Origin: Streptomyces massasporeus | GTDB taxonomy: Bacteria; Actinomycetota; Actinomycetes; Streptomycetales; Streptomycetaceae | NCBI RefSeq assembly: GCF_014648995.1 | Contig: NZ_BMSE01000009.1 | Span: 1-64,000, forward strand | Length of the DNA stretch: 64,000 nt | Direction of reading: 5' to 3' | Notes under the pieces: model-generated | Database searches by the model: none | What the model saw: only the letters and a program-made list of their open reading frames with translations | Told to the model about the DNA's origin: nothing | Translations under genes and position numbers: made by a program | In this document: one piece after another, positions 60,529 through 64,000 of the stretch | Numbering within the stretch: position 1 is the first letter of the stretch | Layout of the letters: each line of letters begins with the position of its first letter

Positions 60529-61293
60529 TCAGGGGCTGACCCGGCCGAACTTCTCGAACGCCTCGTGGGTCAGCGGCATCAGACGGGCGAACTGCTCCTC
60601 CATCTGCTCGGCCACGACCTCGATCTCGCGCTGCGGGTGCGAGACGTAGGCGGCGTCGGCGCGGTTGGTGCGCAGGCCCAGGAAGTGCATCAGGGAACGG
60701 GCGTTGCAGGTCGCGTAGACGGTGGAGTACGTCGCCACCGGCAGGACCACGCGGGCCAGTTCGCGGGCGATGCCGGCGTCGAGCATCCGCTGGTACTCGC
60801 GGAACGCGGCGCGGTAGGCCTCACTGGTGGCGGTGCTCACCAGGTCGTAGTCCTGCTCGTCGCCCGGCACGTACTGGTAGTGGCCCGGCTTGCCGATCTG
60901 CTTCAGGGCGCGCTCGCGGTCCGGTACGTAAAACACGCTCTTCAGGTCCTTGTAACGCGCACTTTCCTCGTTGAAGGACCACATTCGGTGCCGCATCATG
61001 TGCCGGATCGTGAAAATCGGCGCGTGCACCAGGAAAGTCATGGAGTTGTGCTCGAAAGGGCTGCCGTGGCGGCTGCGCATGAGATATCGGATGAGGCCGC
61101 CTATGTAATCGTCGCCGCGCTCCTCGCGGTGCGCCTCCTCGCCGGCCGTGGACACGCGCGCCGCACGGACGACGCCGAGGTCGGACGCGGTGTGATCGAC
61201 GAGCTCGACGGTGATCTCGCTGCGCAGTTCGATCTCGGGGGTGAAGACGGTGCTCTCGTCGGGGGCGGTCTCGATCGCCGGGCTGATCGTCAT
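60529..61293 (-). CDS. thyX: ThyX-family flavin-dependent thymidylate synthase
   Basis: A 254-residue ThyX protein. The family signature RHRxxSxNExSxRY is present as MRHRMWSFNEESARYKDL (about residue 100), and SPFEHNSMTFLVHAPIF carries conserved His/Ser residues. The C-terminal half includes RELARVVLPVATYSTVYAT and NARSLMHFLGLR, also conserved. ThyX methylates dUMP using FAD, NADPH and methylene-tetrahydrofolate; a relative in polyoxin synthesis, PolB, methylates UMP. The housekeeping actinobacterial thyX usually lies near dap genes, so this may be a second copy used in this locus. GGAGG lies 8 bases upstream of ATG 61293. Confidence 0.93.
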   Translation of the reverse strand: MTISPAIETAPDESTVFTPEIELRSEITVELVDHTASDLGVVRAARVSTAGEEAHREERGDDYIGGLIRYLMRSRHGSPFEHNSMTFLVHAPIFTIRHMMRHRMWSFNEESARYKDLKSVFYVPDRERALKQIGKPGHYQYVPGDEQDYDLVSTATSEAYRAAFREYQRMLDAGIARELARVVLPVATYSTVYATCNARSLMHFLGLRTNRADAAYVSHPQREIEVVAEQMEEQFARLMPLTHEAFEKFGRVSP

Positions 61294-61346
61294 TGCGTTT
61301 CCCTCCGTTGACCTGGCTTGATGTCGGCTGGCTGAAGTTGTGCGGG

Positions 61347-61532
61347 TCAGTCCCAGCCGTGGTCGTCGGGCGTCTCGCCCGCGACGACCGTCGTGGCGGC
61401 GGGGGTACCGGCCGGGCCGGCGACCGCGGGGACGGCGGGGGCGGCGAGGAAACCGGCGGCGGCGACGGCGGTCAGGGTGCGCAGACCACGGGCGCGGGTG
61501 GCGGCCAGGTGAAGGGAGATCGTGCGGAGCAT
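61347..61532 (-). CDS. 61-residue secreted-like peptide upstream of thyX
   Basis: A small protein beginning MLRTISLHLAATRARGLRTL. Residues 1-18 are basic, 19-37 are hydrophobic (TLTAVAAAGFLAAPAVPAVA) and resemble a Sec signal with a likely cleavage after AVA. The remaining ~23 residues are Thr/Ala-rich, end in GETPDDHGWD, and contain several Thr, Asp and Glu. AGAGGAAC lies 8 bases upstream of ATG 61532, so it is probably translated. It is the first gene of the thyX arm (53 bases to thyX). It could be an exported peptide, or a ribosomally made precursor for the ligases; neither is shown. Confidence 0.62.
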   Translation of the reverse strand: MLRTISLHLAATRARGLRTLTAVAAAGFLAAPAVPAVAGPAGTPAATTVVAGETPDDHGWD

Positions 61533-61678
61533 TTCGTTCCTCTTTCTCGTCCGGTGTTTTGAGCGGCTCCCCCGCTCGCAATGTCCATTCTTCGGTCGCG
61601 AGTGCTCCGCAATAAGGTCACACTTGTGCAGTGCGTAGGTGGGAATCCCCTGCAGGTACCTTCCGGCATATGCGAAGA

Positions 61679-61721
61679 GCCCCGTCGCCGGCGGCTGAAA
61701 ACCGCTCCCTGGCGACGGGGC
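61679..61721. terminator. Hairpin separating the thyX arm from the upstream gene
   Basis: An 11-bp stem (61679-61689 with 61711-61721) has an inner GCGG/CCGC stem in its 21-base loop. It lies 20 bases after the stop of the leftward hypothetical gene at 61742, so it marks the right boundary of the locus. Confidence 0.75.
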
Positions 61722-61741
61722 AACTTCGTTGAATGCAACGC

Positions 61742-62062
61742 CTATCGGTCGAGTCCGCAGACCACCCTTCCGGGGCCGGCGGGGGCGGCGACCTGCTCGC
61801 CGCGTTCCCGGTCGTGGATCTCGCGCACGGCCACGGTCGCCGTCACCACGGCGGCCCGGGCCGCGCCCAGCACGTCACGGGCGGAGGCCAGATCGCGCTC
61901 GGGCAGCCGCACCACGACGTCCGTGGCGCACTCGATGAGATGCAGCGCGGCCCGGGCGAGCGAGTCGTCGCAGGGGTAGCTCTGCTCCACGGCACTGCGG
62001 GCGCCCTGCAGCAGGGCGGCCGCGCTGAGGGTCTGCTGGGACGTGTCCAACTCGGTTCTCAT
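61742..62062 (-). CDS. Small hypothetical protein
   Basis: A 106-residue, mainly helical soluble protein: SAAALLQGARSAVEQSYPCD, then ARAALHLIECATDVVVRLPE and VLGAARAAVVTATVAVREIH. I do not recognise a family. The base use is coding-like and AGGAAGG lies 5 bases upstream of ATG 62062. It is separated from the thyX arm by a hairpin and so probably not part of it. Confidence 0.65.
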   Translation of the reverse strand: MRTELDTSQQTLSAAALLQGARSAVEQSYPCDDSLARAALHLIECATDVVVRLPERDLASARDVLGAARAAVVTATVAVREIHDRERGEQVAAPAGPGRVVCGLDR

Positions 62063-62182
62063 ACGGGCCTTCCTAGAAGTCGTTCGTACGGGGCTGGACG
62101 CAGAAGCAGAACGACTGTGCTGGCGCATACAGGGCGCCCGGAAGGGTCATAGCCGTGCAGTGCAGGGTTGTGCAGGGCGGCG

Positions 62183-62365
62183 GTGCGCGCGAAGCCGGCC
62201 CTGAAGCTCATCGACGACTCGGACGGCGACCACGAACGCCACATCGTCCTGCCGACGCACGTGATCCCCCGGGGGACGACGGCTCCGGTGGCCGCGAGGA
62301 CGACGACGGATGCCGCCGCGGCAGCGGCCCGGGACGATCAGTCCGCGAGTTCGGCGAGCGAGTAG
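62183..62365 (+). CDS. Small coding-like ORF of about 60 residues
   Basis: This frame reads MRAKPALKLIDDSDGDHERH, then IVLPTHVIPRGTTAPVAA and an Ala/Ser-rich tail. Its codons have about 95% G or C in the third position across the first 40 codons, the pattern of a real Streptomyces gene. GTG 62183 has AGGG five bases upstream; TTG 62168 is an alternative and the frame has a stop at 62150. The end overlaps the convergent GNAT gene by 28 bases. No family recognised. Confidence 0.45.
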   Translation: MRAKPALKLIDDSDGDHERHIVLPTHVIPRGTTAPVAARTTTDAAAAAARDDQSASSASE

Positions 62366-63147
62366 AACCCGATCGGGGAGTTCGGCCGGAACCCGATCCG
62401 CGGGTAGACGGGCGCACCGGCGGCGGTCGCGTGCAGCGTCGCCCGGGTCAGTCCGGTCGCCCGGGCCCCCTCGTGCAGCGCCTTTCGGGTCACGGCCTCC
62501 CCGTACCCGTGCCGCTCCCACGCCGGATCGGTGGCGACGAGCACGACGAAGAGCCGTCCGTCCGCCTCGACGGTGGCGGCGCACGTCACCGGGACCCCGT
62601 CCCGCAGACCGAGATACGCGAACACGCCGCTCTTCCACAACGCGGACCCGGCGAGCCCGTCCCGCCCGTCCTCCGCCGGGAACCCGTAGGCACGCGCGTT
62701 GATGTCCGCGTAGGCCGCGAGGAGTTCGTCGTCGGTCACGCGCACGAAGGTCAGCTCGGGATGGGCCGGCTCGGGGATCGGCAGCAGATCGCCCGCCATG
62801 CCGGTGCCGGGAAAGGCGTAGGCGAGCCCCGCCTCCTCGGCGGCCTCACCGAGCGCGGCGCGCGCCGGGTCGTCGAGCAGGTCCTCGAAGACCCACAGGA
62901 ACCCGGGGCGGGACTTCGACCGCATGATCCCGGCGGCCTCGTTCAGCCGCTGCTTCAGCAACCCGGCGTCCGCGCCGACGTCCGTCAGGGTCAGACAGTT
63001 CCAGAAGGCGAACCGGCAGTCCGCCCACCGCACGGCGATCCCCGGCAGATCCCGCACGTCGGCCCGCGGCTCCCGGTCGAGCACCATGATCCGCCAGACC
63101 GTGGCGAGTTGCTCCACCGATTCGATCGAGTCCGCGAGATCACGCAC
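62338..63147 (-). CDS. GNAT-family N-acetyltransferase
   Basis: A 269-residue protein. The C-terminal half is a GNAT domain with GLRDGVPVTCAATVEADGRL, then LVATDPAWERHGYGEAVTR, where RHGYGEA is the acetyl-CoA pyrophosphate loop, and the terminal VYPRIGFRPNSPIGFYSLAE. The N-terminal half (DSIESVEQLATVWRIMVLD) is probably a second, degenerate GNAT-like domain. The substrate is unknown. GTG 63147 opens the conserved region; ATG 63213 is an upstream option with poorer spacing. Confidence 0.82.
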   Translation of the reverse strand: MRDLADSIESVEQLATVWRIMVLDREPRADVRDLPGIAVRWADCRFAFWNCLTLTDVGADAGLLKQRLNEAAGIMRSKSRPGFLWVFEDLLDDPARAALGEAAEEAGLAYAFPGTGMAGDLLPIPEPAHPELTFVRVTDDELLAAYADINARAYGFPAEDGRDGLAGSALWKSGVFAYLGLRDGVPVTCAATVEADGRLFVVLVATDPAWERHGYGEAVTRKALHEGARATGLTRATLHATAAGAPVYPRIGFRPNSPIGFYSLAELAD

Positions 63148-63580
63148 GGGGGTCCCCCTGGGGTCATGGTCACCGGCTGCGTACCGGTACTGCCCAAGAC
63201 GGGCGCGGCTCATCCCCTCACCGGGGTGGGGAGGCCGGCCCGTCTCCCGGATACCGGCGTGATCCGTGGCGTGCGCCTTGCGTGGAGCGCCGTGAAAGAC
63301 CTGCCTGGTGTGCCGGCTGCGGTGGGCGCAGCTACCGGGTGTGCCCCGGGCCGGCCCAGTGGAACGGGCTGCGAGGGTCGTCCTGGTCCGAGGAGAGCAG
63401 CGTGATCTCGATGGCGAGGGCGCCGAGCCCCTCTTCCTCGCCGGCGAGTTGACGCCGGAGCCGGGCGCGAGGGTAAGCAGGTCGACCGCCGTCGACTGCG
63501 GGCCCACGCCGGGCTGCGGCAGGCCCGCGGTTGGCGCCTCAGCGAATACATCAATCCGGTACATGGACTACTCTTGGTAC
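63148..63580. other. Divergent intergenic region with a coding remnant
   Basis: This 433-base gap carries the promoter of the leftward GNAT gene and, at its right end, the promoter and operator of the toxin-antitoxin pair. The only coding-like content is the leftward fragment at 63332-63481. I see no other gene or repeat in the rest. Confidence 0.55.
63332..63481 (-). pseudogene. Orphan C-terminal coding fragment
   Basis: On the minus strand this frame reads PAYPRARLRRQLAGEEEGLG, then ALAIEITLLSSDQDDPRSPF and HWAGPGHTR before a TAG at 63332. It looks like the C-terminus of a real protein, with a natural-looking end, but there is no start codon with a ribosome site upstream and the frame is cut off at the right. 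It is probably a decayed gene. The family is unknown to me. Confidence 0.35.
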
Positions 63581-63589
63581 ATGTCCATG
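63562..63589. promoter_or_regulatory. Inverted repeat at the antitoxin start, candidate operator
   Basis: CATGGAC (63562-63568) and GTCCATG (63583-63589) are exact reverse complements separated by 14 bases. The direct repeat GGTACATG (63558 and 63576) overlaps them. The repeat spans the antitoxin start codon, as autoregulatory operators of ribbon-helix-helix antitoxins often do. Confidence 0.55.
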
Positions 63590-63847
63590 AAGCGCACCAA
63601 CGTCTACGCCGACCCCGAGGACCTGGCCATCATCAAGGAGGCCGCCAAGCGCCGAGGTATAAGCGAGGCCGAGATCATCCGCCAGGGCATCCACCTTGCA
63701 GCCATGGCGAACAGGGTCTGGGACGAGCCGCTGTTCTCACGCACCTTCGAGGGGCCGGGGCAAACGTTGTCCAAGTCGGAGGTCCGTGACACGGTCACCG
63801 AGGCCGTCCGGCGTGAGACCGGCTCGGGTTCCGGATCCGCCGCGTGA
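63581..63847 (+). CDS. Ribbon-helix-helix (CopG-like) antitoxin
   Basis: An 88-residue protein with the N-terminal ribbon-helix-helix MSMKRTNVYADPEDLAIIKE, then AAKRRGISEAEIIRQGI, the DNA-binding fold of CopG/VapB-like antitoxins. The C-terminal half (PLFSRTFEGPGQTLSKSEVR) is likely to bind the toxin. ATG 63581 is used; ATG 63563 and 63587 are in frame. The stop overlaps the start of the PIN gene (GTGA), as in typical toxin-antitoxin operons. An inverted repeat surrounds the start. Confidence 0.88.
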   Translation: MSMKRTNVYADPEDLAIIKEAAKRRGISEAEIIRQGIHLAAMANRVWDEPLFSRTFEGPGQTLSKSEVRDTVTEAVRRETGSGSGSAA

Positions 63848-64000
63848 TCATTGTCATCGCCGATACGTCCGGCCTTCTGGCAGCCCTGGACTCGGCTCAT
63901 CCGGAACACCGGGCGGCGAACGAGGCGATCATGGCCGCCGGCCTGCTGGTCATGTCCCCGCTCCTACTGGCCGAACTTGATCACGTGGCGACGCGTGAGC
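63844..64000 (+). CDS. PIN-domain toxin (VapC-like), cut by the window edge
   Basis: The visible 52 residues begin VIIVIADTSGLLAALDSAHP, and include EHRAANEAIMAAGLLVMSPL and LAELDHVATRE. IADTSGLLA holds the first catalytic Asp of PIN-domain ribonucleases and LLAELDHV a second acidic residue. It overlaps the antitoxin stop by four bases. VapC toxins cleave RNA, often tRNA, when freed from the antitoxin. The remainder of the gene lies beyond the window. Confidence 0.88.
   Translation, partial: MIIVIADTSGLLAALDSAHPEHRAANEAIMAAGLLVMSPLLLAELDHVATRE

Noticed and set aside
61347..61532. Graspetide precursor (omega-ester-containing peptide) as a firm call
   Set aside because: The tail has Thr and Asp/Glu residues, but the nearby ATP-grasp enzymes look like amino-acid ligases and not the RimK/MvdD type, and no repeated core or leader motif is present. 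Kept only as a hypothesis.

Overview
High GC content, strong third-position GC bias, frequent GTG starts and gene content (bldN/rsbN, rex-hemACD-hemB, class I lysyl-tRNA synthetase, DUF3558 lipoproteins, the S-adenosyl methyltransferase PF04672 family) identify this as a chromosomal segment of a Streptomyces or a very close relative. No rRNA, tRNA, CRISPR array or intact insertion sequence was recognised.

Layout. 0-11 kb is conserved core: a HAD phosphatase, an MFS exporter, an AcuC-type deacetylase, a BldC-like DNA-binding protein, a 32-residue bS22-like ribosomal protein, an epimerase/acyltransferase pair, then the developmental switch rsbN-bldN, a HAD-IB hydrolase and a glutaredoxin. A near-consensus sigma-BldN promoter lies upstream of rsbN. 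11-19.5 kb is the heme operon rex-hemA-hemC-hemD, with 4-base start/stop overlaps and a clear Rex operator upstream, followed by hemB behind a divergently oriented FAD oxidase. 19.5-28 kb carries a DUF4232 lipoprotein, a helix-turn-helix membrane protein, a PF04672 methyltransferase, an aminotransferase, a DUF4253 protein, a DinB protein and argS; lysS is divergent from argS.

Accessory content starts at 29.9 kb. A leftward four-gene, translationally coupled operon (29.9-34.7 kb) encodes an ATP-grasp ligase, an MFS transporter, a TTC38-like TPR protein and a methyltransferase. 35-47.8 kb is mixed: a DUF2637 membrane protein, two DUF3558 lipoproteins, RtcB, small oxidoreductases with an HxlR regulator and a candidate operator, an AraC regulator, an LLM flavoenzyme and an OmpR-type two-component system.

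47.8-61.5 kb is the most interesting part and looks like one biosynthetic locus with two leftward arms around two paralogous rightward regulators. The left arm encodes three further ATP-grasp ligases, an MFS exporter and a PPOX-type flavin/F420 protein. The right arm encodes a small secreted-like peptide, a ThyX-family thymidylate synthase, a LOG-family nucleotide N-glycosidase, an isopenicillin-N-synthase-like Fe/2-oxoglutarate oxygenase, a fourth ATP-grasp ligase and a uracil/xanthine permease. My hypothesis is a pathway that methylates a pyrimidine nucleotide at C5, releases the base, oxidises the methyl group and couples the product through amide bonds. This is inference from gene families; the product is unknown to me. 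The window ends with a GNAT protein, a coding-like gene remnant and a ribbon-helix-helix/PIN toxin-antitoxin pair cut by the window edge.
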